DNA from: Candidatus Gastranaerophilales bacterium
GTDB taxonomy: Bacteria; Cyanobacteriota; Vampirovibrionia; Gastranaerophilales; Gastranaerophilaceae
Direction: 5' to 3'
DNA length: 64,000 bases
Assembly (NCBI GenBank): GCA_947624685.1
Contig: CANQLJ010000001.1
Location: 1-64,000, forward strand
Below are positions 40,564 through 48,880 of the stretch, one piece after another (position 1 is the stretch's first letter; each line of letters opens with the position of its first letter). The notes below the pieces were generated by a model. The model searched no databases. It had not been told where the DNA came from and was given only the letters and a program-made list of their open reading frames with translations. The translations under genes and the position numbers were made by a program.

Positions 40564-40920
40564 TTATTTGTTATTTTCTTTGAATTTGCTTTTATAGCAA
40601 TGCTCAATAAATTTTTTGCCGTGTCTTTTCTCGGTAATTTCAACGGCTTGTTTTGCTAATTCGACCGCTTCCCAACAAATTACAAAACCTCTTTCATATA
40701 TAAATCGAGGAATATCAAGGGTTTTTTCTTTTTCTCTTTCGTTCAAGATTCTCTTTAAATAATGTTTGTAACATTCTTTTTTTAAGAATTCGATTTTTCT
40801 TTTATAATCAATCTCTTTTTGGATTTTGCGATTTGTTAAAAATACTCTGATTTTTTCAACAAACGATTTTTTCCTTTTTTTGTTTTCCAAAGTGTTCGGG
40901 AAAGTTAAAACATTTTGCAT
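40564..40920 (-). CDS. Basic helical early protein
   Basis: The 118-residue protein is very basic and helical (KRKKSFVEKIRVFLTNRKIQKEIDYKRKIEFLKKECYKHYLKRI) with an FICWEAVELAKQAVEITEKRHGKKF region. It could bind nucleic acid. It overlaps the gene upstream by 65 bases in another frame and has AAAAGGAGAAC ahead of its ATG. Function is unknown. Confidence 0.5.
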   Translation of the reverse strand: MQNVLTFPNTLENKKRKKSFVEKIRVFLTNRKIQKEIDYKRKIEFLKKECYKHYLKRILNEREKEKTLDIPRFIYERGFVICWEAVELAKQAVEITEKRHGKKFIEHCYKSKFKENNK

Positions 40921-41050
40921 TTTTGTTCTCCTTTTGGTTTCGTGCGGCTTCGGCTAAAAACATTACGAACCGCCCCAACAATAAATTTCGCTCTTCGTCG
41001 GAGTATTCAACATCATCAAAGTCTATAATTACCCCGATTTTTTTACTCAT
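40856..41050 (-). CDS. Small hypothetical protein
   Basis: This 64-residue acidic protein (MSKKIGVIIDFDDVEYSDEE start) is not recognised. It begins one base before the Cro-like gene ends (overlap TAATGA-type), which supports real coupled translation. The C-terminal half overlaps the next gene in another frame. Confidence 0.45.
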   Translation of the reverse strand: MSKKIGVIIDFDDVEYSDEERNLLLGRFVMFLAEAARNQKENKNAKCFNFPEHFGKQKKEKIVC

Positions 41051-41310
41051 TACGCTTGTTCCTTTTTGAATAAATATTCAACGGATAAATTTCCGCCTAA
41101 CATTTCAACCATTTTGAACGCTTCATCAAGCGTAAATTTTGTTTCTCCCTTGATTTTTAACAAGAGAGCGGATGTCGAAATATTTAATTTTTCGGCAATA
41201 TCTTTTCTTTTTAATCCTTTACGCCCAATTTCGGCGTTTAAATTTTCATACATCGTCAAATCTCGCTTTCTATTTTCTAAAATTAGAATGTTATCCTCTT
41301 TTTTATCCAA
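41050..41310 (-). CDS. Cro-like helix-turn-helix regulator
   Basis: The 86-residue ORF contains a helix-turn-helix of the XRE type (LKRKDIAEKLNISTSALLLKIKGETKFTLDEAFKMVEMLGG). A start at an internal ATG (MYENLNAEIGRKG, about 41253) would give a normal 67-residue Cro-like protein; the upstream TTG start at 41310 lies within the operator and is less likely. It is the first leftward gene after the divergent promoters, the place of cro, so it should turn the switch toward lytic growth. Confidence 0.7.
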   Translation of the reverse strand: MDKKEDNILILENRKRDLTMYENLNAEIGRKGLKRKDIAEKLNISTSALLLKIKGETKFTLDEAFKMVEMLGGNLSVEYLFKKEQA

Positions 41311-41483
41311 ATATGGAATTTATGTTTTTTATCTTATGTCTATATTTAGAATATGTCAAGCAATATTTTCTATATTTAGATTTTTTATTTAATATTTGAC
41401 AAAATTATTTGCTATATATGGAATTTTTTGTTTATATATTCTATATAAAGACACTTCAAAAAACTTAACAAAGGAGAAAACGC
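41300..41483. promoter_or_regulatory. Divergent promoters and operators of the genetic switch
   Basis: Four direct repeats of CTATATWTRGAWTT-type sequence lie at 41307, 41340, 41370 and 41412, and an inverted copy at about 41434-41447. The leftward promoter is clear: TTGACA (41354-41359 on the - strand), a 17-base spacer and TAAGAT (41331-41336), with the second repeat inside the spacer. A rightward TTGACA is at 41396-41401 and the fourth repeat overlaps its -10 region. Repressor bound to these sites would block the lytic promoter and control its own synthesis. Confidence 0.65.
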
Positions 41484-41858
41484 ATGCCGAAATTTAGTAT
41501 TAAAAAATTGAACGAAATTAAAGATTCCAAAGGTTATACATTTAAAGAAATTTCGGAAATGACAGGAATTCCGCACAGTACAATTTCAAAAATATTCGGG
41601 GGCTTTAACAACAATCCTTCTATTGAAGCCGTGCAAAAAATCGCCAATGCTCTCGAATGTGGAATCGATGATTTTATTGAATATGAAGTTCAACCAAAGT
41701 CCCCTTATTATATAGACAGACAAACGGGGAAAATTGCACAAGATATATACGAAAACCCCGATTTAAGAATTTTGTTCGATGCAAGCAAAGATTTATCGCC
41801 GGAAGATATTCAAGCCGTTATTCTTATTGCACAAAAAATCAAATCTACAAAAAGATAG
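41484..41858 (+). CDS. Phage repressor, helix-turn-helix
   Basis: The 124-residue protein has an XRE helix-turn-helix (YTFKEISEMTGIPHSTISKIFGGFNNNPSIEAVQKIANALECGIDDFIEY) and a short C-terminal dimerisation part. It has no LexA-type self-cleavage domain. Instead the next gene is a small ImmA-like protease, which usually inactivates such repressors after DNA damage. It is transcribed away from the lytic genes, directly after the operators, with AAAGGAG before the ATG. Confidence 0.82.
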   Translation: MPKFSIKKLNEIKDSKGYTFKEISEMTGIPHSTISKIFGGFNNNPSIEAVQKIANALECGIDDFIEYEVQPKSPYYIDRQTGKIAQDIYENPDLRILFDASKDLSPEDIQAVILIAQKIKSTKR

Positions 41859-41872
41859 AAAAGGAATTTAAA

Positions 41873-42091
41873 ATGCTTGAAAATTACATTATCGCTTATG
41901 AAAATCTCCCGTTCAAAGTTAGTGGCTTTATAATGTACGATGCCGTTGATGATTATTACACTATTGTTTTAAATAGACGTTTGAGTTTTTGGAGTAATAA
42001 AAAAACCTTTGAACACGAAATCGGACATATATTGAACGGCGATTTTTTCAAAATAAAAAATGTTGAAATGTTAGAAATGGCAATGCATTAA
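41873..42091 (+). CDS. Minimal ImmA/IrrE-like metalloprotease
   Basis: The 72-residue protein carries the zinc protease signature FEHEIGHILNGDFF near residue 46 and the usual strand before it (VLNRRLSFWSNKKT). It is about half the usual ImmA length, but the start (MLENYIIAYENLPFKVSGF) and the end look complete, so it may be a small functional enzyme rather than a fragment. It should cut the repressor encoded 14 bases upstream and induce the prophage. Another Glu after HEIGH could be the third zinc ligand. Confidence 0.75.
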   Translation: MLENYIIAYENLPFKVSGFIMYDAVDDYYTIVLNRRLSFWSNKKTFEHEIGHILNGDFFKIKNVEMLEMAMH

Positions 42092-42101
42092 AGGAGACAT
42101 T

Positions 42102-42446
42102 ATGAAGAAAAAAATTTTAATTACAATCGCTATTTTATACGGATTTTTTATGATTTTGATGTTATTTGCTCAAAACGGCGATAATACAAAAAATAATCCG
42201 AACCTTTTAAATATTGAAAAACTCGGCGAAAAATATCCTTATACAATCGACAATATGGAATTAAAGTGTTCCCCAATAAACGCCGTTTGGATTGAATCCG
42301 AATCGGGCGAAAAATATGCTTTGAACGGAAACGCAATCAACAATTTGAAAAACGACCCAAAATATAAAGGAACAACAAATCTTATTTTGAAACAAAATAA
42401 AAACGATTTTGATATTTTGCAACAAGGCTTTAAGATTTGCAAATAA
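42102..42446 (+). CDS. Membrane-anchored lysogeny protein of unknown role
   Basis: The 114-residue protein has an N-terminal membrane segment or signal anchor (KKKILITIAILYGFFMILMLFAQ) and a beta-rich outer part. It lies between the ImmA-like protease and the recombinase in the lysogeny operon, a usual place for superinfection exclusion proteins, but the sequence alone cannot show it. AAAGGAG precedes the start. Confidence 0.5.
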   Translation: MKKKILITIAILYGFFMILMLFAQNGDNTKNNPNLLNIEKLGEKYPYTIDNMELKCSPINAVWIESESGEKYALNGNAINNLKNDPKYKGTTNLILKQNKNDFDILQQGFKICK

Positions 42447-42458
42447 TGAGGAATATAA

Positions 42459-43961
42459 ATGACAAATAACGCCGTATTATACACAAGAGTTTCATCCGAC
42501 GAACAAAGAAAAAAGGGGTTTTCTTTGGATTATCAAGAAAAACAGGGGCGAGAATATGCCGAACGAAACGATTTAAAAATAATTAAAATTTTTACCGAAT
42601 CTTTTTCTGCAAAAAAGCCCGGACGTCCGATGTTTAACGAAATGTTGTCATATTCCAAAAAAAATAAAATTCAACATTTAATTTTTTTAAAATCTGACCG
42701 TGCCTCAAGAAACGGAGTTGATTCGGCGGCATTAGTCTATATGGCGGAAAGAGAAAATTATAATATTCATTTAATACAAGACGGCTTGTGTTTAAATCAA
42801 AAATCACGTCCAACCGATTTTTTAATTTTTGAGATGAACAATGTTTTTGCAAATTTTTATCCTCGAAATTTATCGATTGAAGTATCGACTAAACTTCTTG
42901 AAAAAGCAGAACAAGGTTATTACCCCGAACGACCTCCTATCGGTTACGAAAGAAAACCGAAGTTGCGTAAGGCGTATTTGCAAATAAACCCCGAAAAAGC
43001 TCCATTTATTAAAAGAATTTTTGAGTTATATTCAAGCGGCGAATATTCTTATTCATCGTTAGCCGCAAAAATGAGAGAGGAAGGGTTTATGATTTCGCCT
43101 GCAGTTAAATGCGGAAAATCAAATATTGAGGATATATTAAACAACCCGATTTATATGGGCGATTTTGTTTTTAAGGGAAAACGCTATTATAATGCGAAAC
43201 ACGAACCTATTATTTCAAGAGAATTATATACAATTTGTCAAAATATTATTCAATCAAGACTTAAAGGCAAGGCAACAAAGCACGACTTTGCCTTTTCAAA
43301 TCTTTTAAAATGCTCAAAATGTGGTTGTTATCTTGTCGGGGAAATTCACAAAGGAAAATATATTTATTATCATTGTACAGGAAACAGGGGCGGAAATTGT
43401 AAAAAATCAAGTTATATCCGAGAAGAAAAAATTGAAGAAGCAATTCTCGAAGTGTTGTCAACAATTCGTTTAAGCGATGATGTTCTCGAATTGGCGAAAA
43501 GATGTTTTAAAAACGAACTCAAAAGTCAAAATTTATATAACGAAGAACGAATCAAATCTATTGACGAAGAAATTGAAAAATTGAAAGAGCGTTCAAATAA
43601 ATTGTTTAATTTGTATTTAGACGGCAAAGTAAACGAAGAATTATATACTAAAAAATCTAACGAAATAGAATCAAACTTGGATGATTTAATTTTGTCCCGT
43701 TCGGCTATGTCGAAAACTGGATTTGAATTATTGAAATATAGTGAAAATTTGTTCGAACTCTTTAAAATGACGACAGAGCTTTATTCTCGGCTTGACAATT
43801 ATAAAAAGCGAGAATTATTAAAAATGTTATGTTCGAACTTTTCTTATAATGGCGAAAATGTAAGAATAACAATAAAAAAGGCGTTTCAATCAATAGTTGA
43901 AATCGCCAAATTAGAAAAAATGGGCGTTGAGAGGCTCGAACTCCCGACATCCTCCTTGTAA
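42459..43961 (+). CDS. Large serine recombinase (integrase)
   Basis: The 500-residue enzyme integrates and excises the prophage. Its resolvase domain starts NNAVLYTRVSSDEQRKKGFSL with the nucleophile Ser12 and continues to FLKSDRASRNGVDSAALVYM. A recombinase domain (residues 150-250) and a zinc ribbon (CSKCGCYLVG ... YYHCTGNRGGNC) follow, then a long coiled coil typical of large serine integrases. The last 13 codons lie inside the tRNA-Val gene on the other strand (ending GVERLELPTSSL), so the reading frame ends in the attachment region. Confidence 0.92.
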   Translation: MTNNAVLYTRVSSDEQRKKGFSLDYQEKQGREYAERNDLKIIKIFTESFSAKKPGRPMFNEMLSYSKKNKIQHLIFLKSDRASRNGVDSAALVYMAERENYNIHLIQDGLCLNQKSRPTDFLIFEMNNVFANFYPRNLSIEVSTKLLEKAEQGYYPERPPIGYERKPKLRKAYLQINPEKAPFIKRIFELYSSGEYSYSSLAAKMREEGFMISPAVKCGKSNIEDILNNPIYMGDFVFKGKRYYNAKHEPIISRELYTICQNIIQSRLKGKATKHDFAFSNLLKCSKCGCYLVGEIHKGKYIYYHCTGNRGGNCKKSSYIREEKIEEAILEVLSTIRLSDDVLELAKRCFKNELKSQNLYNEERIKSIDEEIEKLKERSNKLFNLYLDGKVNEELYTKKSNEIESNLDDLILSRSAMSKTGFELLKYSENLFELFKMTTELYSRLDNYKKRELLKMLCSNFSYNGENVRITIKKAFQSIVEIAKLEKMGVERLELPTSSL

Positions 43962-43993
43962 GGGAGGCGCTCTACCAACTGAGCTAAACGCCC
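43921..43993 (-). tRNA. tRNA-Val (anticodon TAC)
   Basis: The 73-base sequence folds as a complete cloverleaf: acceptor GGGCGTT / AACGCCC, D-arm AGCTCAGTTGGTAGAGC, anticodon arm CCTCC-CTTACAA-GGAGG with anticodon TAC, T-arm with TTCGAGC, and discriminator A. CCA is not encoded. The 3' half overlaps the end of the serine recombinase gene and is the likely attachment site; the 5' half belongs to the host side of the junction. Confidence 0.95.
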
Positions 43994-44191
43994 TCGACTA
44001 TTTAATTTTCATGTCCGCACCTCCCAAGGGAGGCGCATTTTTTGTTTTTGTTAGCTGACGCCAACGGGCAACTGAGCTAAACGCCCTCGACTATTTAATT
44101 TTCAGTTTTTTGAGTATCCAGGCACCTCCCAAGGGAGGCGCATTTTTTGTTTTTGTTAGCTGACGCTAACACTCATCTGAGCTAAACGCCC
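43994..44191 (-). repeat. Two tRNA-Val-derived structured units before tRNA-Val
   Basis: Two tandem units (44087-44191 and 43994-44086) each begin with the first 15-18 bases of the tRNA (GGGCGTTTAGCTCAG), then a hairpin GTTAGC-GTCA-GCTAAC (one G-U pair in the second unit), an A-rich linker, and a stronger hairpin GCGCCTCCC-TT-GGGAGGTGC. The second hairpin resembles the tRNA anticodon arm with its loop cut out. A shared tail (TGAAAATTAAATAGTCGA) leads to the next unit. They are not functional tRNAs. Confidence 0.7.
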
Positions 44192-44213
44192 GCAGAACTT
44201 CGAATGTATGACT

Positions 44214-44241
44214 ATAATACAATATAAAAATTATAAGTCAA
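44214..44241 (-). promoter_or_regulatory. Promoter of the tRNA-Val transcript
   Basis: On the - strand, TTGACT (44236-44241), a 16-base spacer and TATTAT (44214-44219) lie about 22 bases before the first tRNA-like unit. Confidence 0.65.
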
Positions 44242-44283
44242 GTTTTTTTTACAATTCAAACACCAACCGCTATAAATATAAAA

Positions 44284-44539
44284 GCCACACTATATCTATC
44301 GAAAGACCCAACGCAACTTTACGACCCAAAAACCTCCAAAACAAATCTCTCTACCCGCAAAACCGACCTTAGAGCTGCTATGTTTCCATCCTGACTCGGT
44401 TGGGGTGATTTCACGCCAGAAAAACTCATTTTATCACCGATTTTTAAATTTTCAAACTGCGCCAAATCCGCCTCATAATATACTCTGCATCCGGCATAAG
44501 CTTCCGGTCGAGGAGATGCAACCCCCCATGGAGTGTGGC
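44284..44539 (-). ncRNA. ffs: Signal recognition particle RNA, long form
   Basis: The domain IV of SRP RNA is recognisable at 44374-44395: GTCAGG, a short stem ATG / CAT closed by GAAA, then AGCAGC on the other side, within a longer helix (ACCGA / TCGGT and ACCC / GGGT). The 5' end GCCACACT pairs exactly with the 3' end AGTGTGGC, giving a closed RNA of about 256 bases, and a T-rich tail follows. The length suggests an Alu-containing form like that of Bacillus rather than the short 4.5S RNA. A 78-codon ORF with a GTG start over it is therefore probably not real. Confidence 0.78.
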
Positions 44540-44625
44540 AAAAATATTTTATCACAAAAAATTAAATTATGGCATTAATTTAAAAAATAAGTTATAATAA
44601 TTTTTATATTATAGGAGTCAAAAAA

Positions 44626-44976
44626 ATGTCAAAACAACCCTCAGACACTACGCCTGTCGAAGTATGCATAATCACAAAAGACCATGAAATCAAAGGAACG
44701 GTCTATGTTTCCAAATTCACAAAATCAAATCGCGAACTAACCGAACTTTTAAACGACAAAGAAAGAAGATTTTTAGCTGTCACAAACGCCGAAATAATCG
44801 GTCAAGGCGCTCTTTCAACACCAAAAAGATATGACTTTTTAGAAATTCATATAGATTCAATAATCATTATGCACCCGGCTTCTCAAGCCCTGTTTAAAGA
44901 AAGTTCAAAAGCCCAAGAAGACATAACAAAATTCAGAGAACTTCGAAACAGACTTTCTCAAACAAAACCCTTTTAA
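44626..44976 (+). CDS. Hypothetical conserved-looking cytoplasmic protein
   Basis: The 116-residue protein has a beta-rich core resembling small RNA-binding or Sm-like domains (EVCIITKDHEIKGTVYVSKF ... RRFLAVTNAEIIGQG ... YDFLEIHIDSIIIMHPA) followed by a helix. The function is not known. It has its own promoter region (an AT-rich stretch with TATAAT near 44595) and AGGAG before the ATG, and it is divergent from the SRP RNA gene. Confidence 0.65.
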   Translation: MSKQPSDTTPVEVCIITKDHEIKGTVYVSKFTKSNRELTELLNDKERRFLAVTNAEIIGQGALSTPKRYDFLEIHIDSIIIMHPASQALFKESSKAQEDITKFRELRNRLSQTKPF

Positions 44977-45020
44977 AAACAATAACAAAAACAAATAATA
45001 AATAATAAATAATAAATTAT

Positions 45021-45785
45021 CTAAATCATCGGAATGTCTAAAAATTCATCAACATTAAAAATCATCAACCCTTCGCAATAATCACATTCATTTGAAGTAC
45101 AGCGAAAAGCATTCAATCCGATGATTTTGTCGACCAAAGAAGGAAATTTATCCTCGGGATAATATTTTAAAAGCATTTTCTTTTTTGTTTCAATTATCGT
45201 CGATATATCAACATAATAATCCAAAGTGCACAAAGGAAAATCCGACTCAAACATTACGATTTTAAGGCTTTGTTTGTGCTCTTTTGTTTTTAACAGTTGT
45301 TTAAAGTGCTTTAATAGCGCAATCGTATCAATATTATTATCATAAACATTAGGCACAAAAACATAGTCGGCTTCTGATATATCAATTTTTTTAAAAACGT
45401 CCCAATGATTCTTTAAGGTTTTATCCTCAATATCAAAAATCTTATATCCTTTTACCCGAAGGGTTTTCATAACGTCAAAAAACTGCTGCTTTTTGATATT
45501 TGACGATTCAACTCCGCTATATCCTTCGACCATTGAAGAACCGTTTGTGAAACACAATATTTCAAAGCTCTTTGGATTTTGAGCAATAAGCCCGCCCAAC
45601 CCTCTCATTTCGGCGCCGGGGTATTGAGAGAGGATGATACAATTTGTGCTCATGTTAATTTTAAATTGTTTAAATTGACTTTTTAAACCAAAAAGAAAAT
45701 AAAAAATAAATTTATTAAAATTTATCTTATTAATCACTTGATTTTTTTGAATTAATTGAGTAATTTTCTTTTTAATATCCGTCAT
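45021..45785 (-). CDS. PIG-L/LmbE-like protein with altered active site
   Basis: The 254-residue protein follows the LmbE (N-acetylglucosamine deacetylase-like) pattern: a start near residue 50 with CIILSQYPGAEMRGLGGLI where the family has HPDDE, then ILCFTNGS, a DYVFVPNVYDNNIDT stretch where the family has DxHxDH, and LKIVMFESD. The zinc-binding His and Asp residues appear to be replaced, so it may not be an active deacetylase. An N-terminal extension of 45 residues contains hydrophobic segments. Function uncertain. Confidence 0.55.
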   Translation of the reverse strand: MTDIKKKITQLIQKNQVINKINFNKFIFYFLFGLKSQFKQFKINMSTNCIILSQYPGAEMRGLGGLIAQNPKSFEILCFTNGSSMVEGYSGVESSNIKKQQFFDVMKTLRVKGYKIFDIEDKTLKNHWDVFKKIDISEADYVFVPNVYDNNIDTIALLKHFKQLLKTKEHKQSLKIVMFESDFPLCTLDYYVDISTIIETKKKMLLKYYPEDKFPSLVDKIIGLNAFRCTSNECDYCEGLMIFNVDEFLDIPMI

Positions 45786-45953
45786 CAATCCACCTTTGTT
45801 GATTGGATTATAACAAAAAAGCTTTTTTTAAAACAGTTTTTTATAAATAATGTTAAATAATTTAACTTTATATTAAAATTTATATCCTTCTTTTAAACTA
45901 AATTTAACCAAAAATATCTTTTAAATTCATTGCTTTTATAATAAAATTTCTAA

Positions 45954-48854
45954 ATGGACAAAAATGCAATGGACAAAAAATTTAACTTAAGCTTCAAGAA
46001 AAACGACATAGAAAAACTGCTTTTAAATTTGGATCAAAATCCCTATTCTCAAAAAAACAAAGACTTTAGATACACTTTGTCTTTGATTTATGAACTGATT
46101 GAAGAAGAATTTTCAGATACTTTTGACACAAAAAACCCGATTTTAAGAGATAGCGAAATAATTCTTTCAAAAGAAAACAACGAGTATTCGATTTTTATCA
46201 CCCCTCCTTATAATTTTGATTACTACCTTAAACAAAAAGGCTCTCTTTATCGCTTAAGACCCCAATATCAAGGCGAAGACTACGGATATAAGATTAATTT
46301 CAACATATTTTTTGAATATTTCACAGGAATTGACGAAAACCTCGATTTATCGCAATGTTCAAAAAGCTATCAATTCTATTTTAATTTATTTCAATTCGTC
46401 AAAAAAACCGTCGAAAAATTAAACTTCATCCCCGCGGTGAACTTCAAAAAAGACACTTTCAGCATTTTTTGGGAACCGTATTTCAAAAACAAAGACTTTT
46501 TAAAAGCCTACAGCGAAATAACCGATAATGAAATATTAGACCCTAATACAACCAAAAAGCTCATCGAAAAATACTTAAATTATCTCATTTTCACGTTCCT
46601 GAACGTCAAACACTACCGATTTAAAGACCTCAAGGCTTCAATGTATCTTGTTAAAAACATCAGCCAAAAAAGAATGTATAAAGGTAATGACCTTGCCCAA
46701 GACATTCAAAATTGGTTTGATGAGATGAGTTTGGGCAGCTACGATATAATCCCTGTCTTTAATATCGAAAAATTGAGCGACGAAAAATTTTTGCTTAGGA
46801 TTTTAGCCAAAGACAAAACAAAAAATGAAATAATAGATCTTGAAAACCTTGATGACACGCAAAAAATCTTAATCGAAAAACAGATAAATTGGGCAACAAA
46901 ATACATTGAAGACCTTCAAGACGTCACAATGGAGCTTGATTTATCGGGTGTCTATAAATTAATCACTCAAATAACATATTATCTTTCTCAAGCGGGAATG
47001 GAAGTTAATCTTCCCGAGGGCTTAGATAATGTCATTATCCCAAGAGCCTCGATTAACGCTAAAATTAAAGCAAAAAGAATGGATGATCTTAAAGAACTTT
47101 TAGCTAACCCCAACGGCTCAACTATTTCGCTTGATGAAATAATGACTTTTGATATTGAAATTGCACTTGGTGATAACGAGAAAATTTCTGCCGAAGAATT
47201 TCGAAAACTCGCCCAAAATTCGCAAGGCTTGATTAAATATAAAGACAAATATCTTTTAATCGACAAGGAAGAAACGCAAAAATTACTTTTGAAGCTTGAA
47301 AAGAAGCCGAATCTTGTCGTAAATAAGATGCAGCTTTTGCACAATGCACTCTCGGGTAAAATCGACGAATATGATTTTGACTATGATGAAGCGTTTGCTC
47401 GCGTAATATCCGATTTTACCAGAGTTGAAGATATAGAGCTTCCAAAAACCCTGAACGGAACACTAAGAGCGTATCAACAGATTGGTTTTCGCTGGCTTTA
47501 TACAAACATTTCAAAAGGCTTTGGCTGCTGTATAGCGGATGATATGGGGCTTGGTAAAACAATTCAAGTCATAAGCTTAATATTAAAATTAAAAGAAGAA
47601 AACAAGCTCAAAAACCCTGTTTTAATCGTATGTCCGACAACGTTAATGGGCAACTGGAAAAGAGAATTAAATAATTTTTCTCCTTCGTTAAATGTTTTAA
47701 CCTACCACGGCTTTAATCGCGAATTTTCGACAAAATGCGATTGCATCTTAACGACCTATGCGATTTTAAGAATTGACCTTGAAAAATTCCAAAAAAATCA
47801 ATGGGATTTAATTGTAATTGATGAAGCTCAAAACATCAAAAACCCCTCCACAAGCCAAACTCAAGCAATTAAAGCAATCAAAGCAAATATGAAAATCGCA
47901 ATGACAGGGACGCCGGTCGAAAACAGATTAAGCGAACTTTGGTCAATATTTGATTTCATAAACAAGGGCTATTTGGGTTCATTGAATGATTTTAGCAAAA
48001 ATTATTCAATCCCGATTGAAAGATTTAAAGAACTTACAAGGGCTCAAAAGCTCAAAAAAGCAATAAGTCCCTTTATGTTAAGGCGTCTTAAGACAGATAA
48101 GACAATAATTTCGGATTTACCCCAAAAAGTCGTATTGGATGATTTTTGTTATTTAACAAAACCCCAAGCGATGCTCTATGAAAGAATCTTGAAAGAATCG
48201 ATGGAAGGAATATCAAAATCCGAAAGCAAAATTTCAAGACGCGGTGCAATTTTTAGGCTCATAACGCACTTAAAACAAGTCTGCAACCACCCGTATCATT
48301 ATCTAAAACATGGCGATATGTCAGCAAACGCTTCAGGAAAAACGCAAAAATTGATTGATATTTTAACAAACATCATTGATAACAATGAAAAAGTTTTGGT
48401 TTTCACTCAATATAAAGAAATGGGAACGATACTGGAAAACATCATCGCTCAAGAATTTAACCAAACGCCTCTGTTTTTCCACGGAAGTTTAAACGTTAAA
48501 CAGAGAGAAGAAATTATAAAAAGATTCCAGGAAGATATTGAAGATAAGATAATGATATTGTCTTTAAAGGCCGGAGGCTTGGGCTTGAATCTCACAAGTG
48601 CGTCAAATGTCATCCACTATGACCTTTGGTGGAATCCTGCGGTTGAAGATCAAGCAACGGATAGAACCTATCGTATCGGGCAGGATAAAAACGTTATGAT
48701 ACACAGGTTTGTGACATTATCCACATTTGAAGAAAAAATTGATAAAATAATAAAAGATAAAAGAGAATTAGCTAACGCTGCCGTATTTGAAGGAGAAAGA
48801 ACAATTACGGAATTAAGCGACGATGAAATTTATGAAATATTCTCTTTAGCGTGA
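45954..48854 (+). CDS. SNF2-family DNA helicase/translocase
   Basis: The 966-residue protein has a 480-residue N-terminal region of the bacterial SNF2 type, then the motor: CCIADDMGLGKTIQVISLI (Walker A), LIVIDEAQNIKNPSTSQT (DEAQ box), AMTGTPVENRLSELWSIFDFI, and the second lobe with VLVFTQYKEMG, PLFFHGSLNVKQREEIIKRF and GLGLNLTSASNVIHYDLWWNPAVEDQATDRTYRIGQ. Such proteins remodel nucleoprotein complexes, possibly transcription complexes (RapA-like), in the cell. A second ATG lies five codons downstream. The next gene starts just after it. Confidence 0.9.
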   Translation: MDKNAMDKKFNLSFKKNDIEKLLLNLDQNPYSQKNKDFRYTLSLIYELIEEEFSDTFDTKNPILRDSEIILSKENNEYSIFITPPYNFDYYLKQKGSLYRLRPQYQGEDYGYKINFNIFFEYFTGIDENLDLSQCSKSYQFYFNLFQFVKKTVEKLNFIPAVNFKKDTFSIFWEPYFKNKDFLKAYSEITDNEILDPNTTKKLIEKYLNYLIFTFLNVKHYRFKDLKASMYLVKNISQKRMYKGNDLAQDIQNWFDEMSLGSYDIIPVFNIEKLSDEKFLLRILAKDKTKNEIIDLENLDDTQKILIEKQINWATKYIEDLQDVTMELDLSGVYKLITQITYYLSQAGMEVNLPEGLDNVIIPRASINAKIKAKRMDDLKELLANPNGSTISLDEIMTFDIEIALGDNEKISAEEFRKLAQNSQGLIKYKDKYLLIDKEETQKLLLKLEKKPNLVVNKMQLLHNALSGKIDEYDFDYDEAFARVISDFTRVEDIELPKTLNGTLRAYQQIGFRWLYTNISKGFGCCIADDMGLGKTIQVISLILKLKEENKLKNPVLIVCPTTLMGNWKRELNNFSPSLNVLTYHGFNREFSTKCDCILTTYAILRIDLEKFQKNQWDLIVIDEAQNIKNPSTSQTQAIKAIKANMKIAMTGTPVENRLSELWSIFDFINKGYLGSLNDFSKNYSIPIERFKELTRAQKLKKAISPFMLRRLKTDKTIISDLPQKVVLDDFCYLTKPQAMLYERILKESMEGISKSESKISRRGAIFRLITHLKQVCNHPYHYLKHGDMSANASGKTQKLIDILTNIIDNNEKVLVFTQYKEMGTILENIIAQEFNQTPLFFHGSLNVKQREEIIKRFQEDIEDKIMILSLKAGGLGLNLTSASNVIHYDLWWNPAVEDQATDRTYRIGQDKNVMIHRFVTLSTFEEKIDKIIKDKRELANAAVFEGERTITELSDDEIYEIFSLA

Positions 48855-48880
48855 TAATTAAAAAAAATAAGGAGGGCAAA

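Noticed and set aside
44319-44555. 78-codon leftward ORF
   Set aside because: It starts with GTG, lacks a ribosome site and lies wholly over the SRP RNA, whose domain IV and end-pairing are clear.
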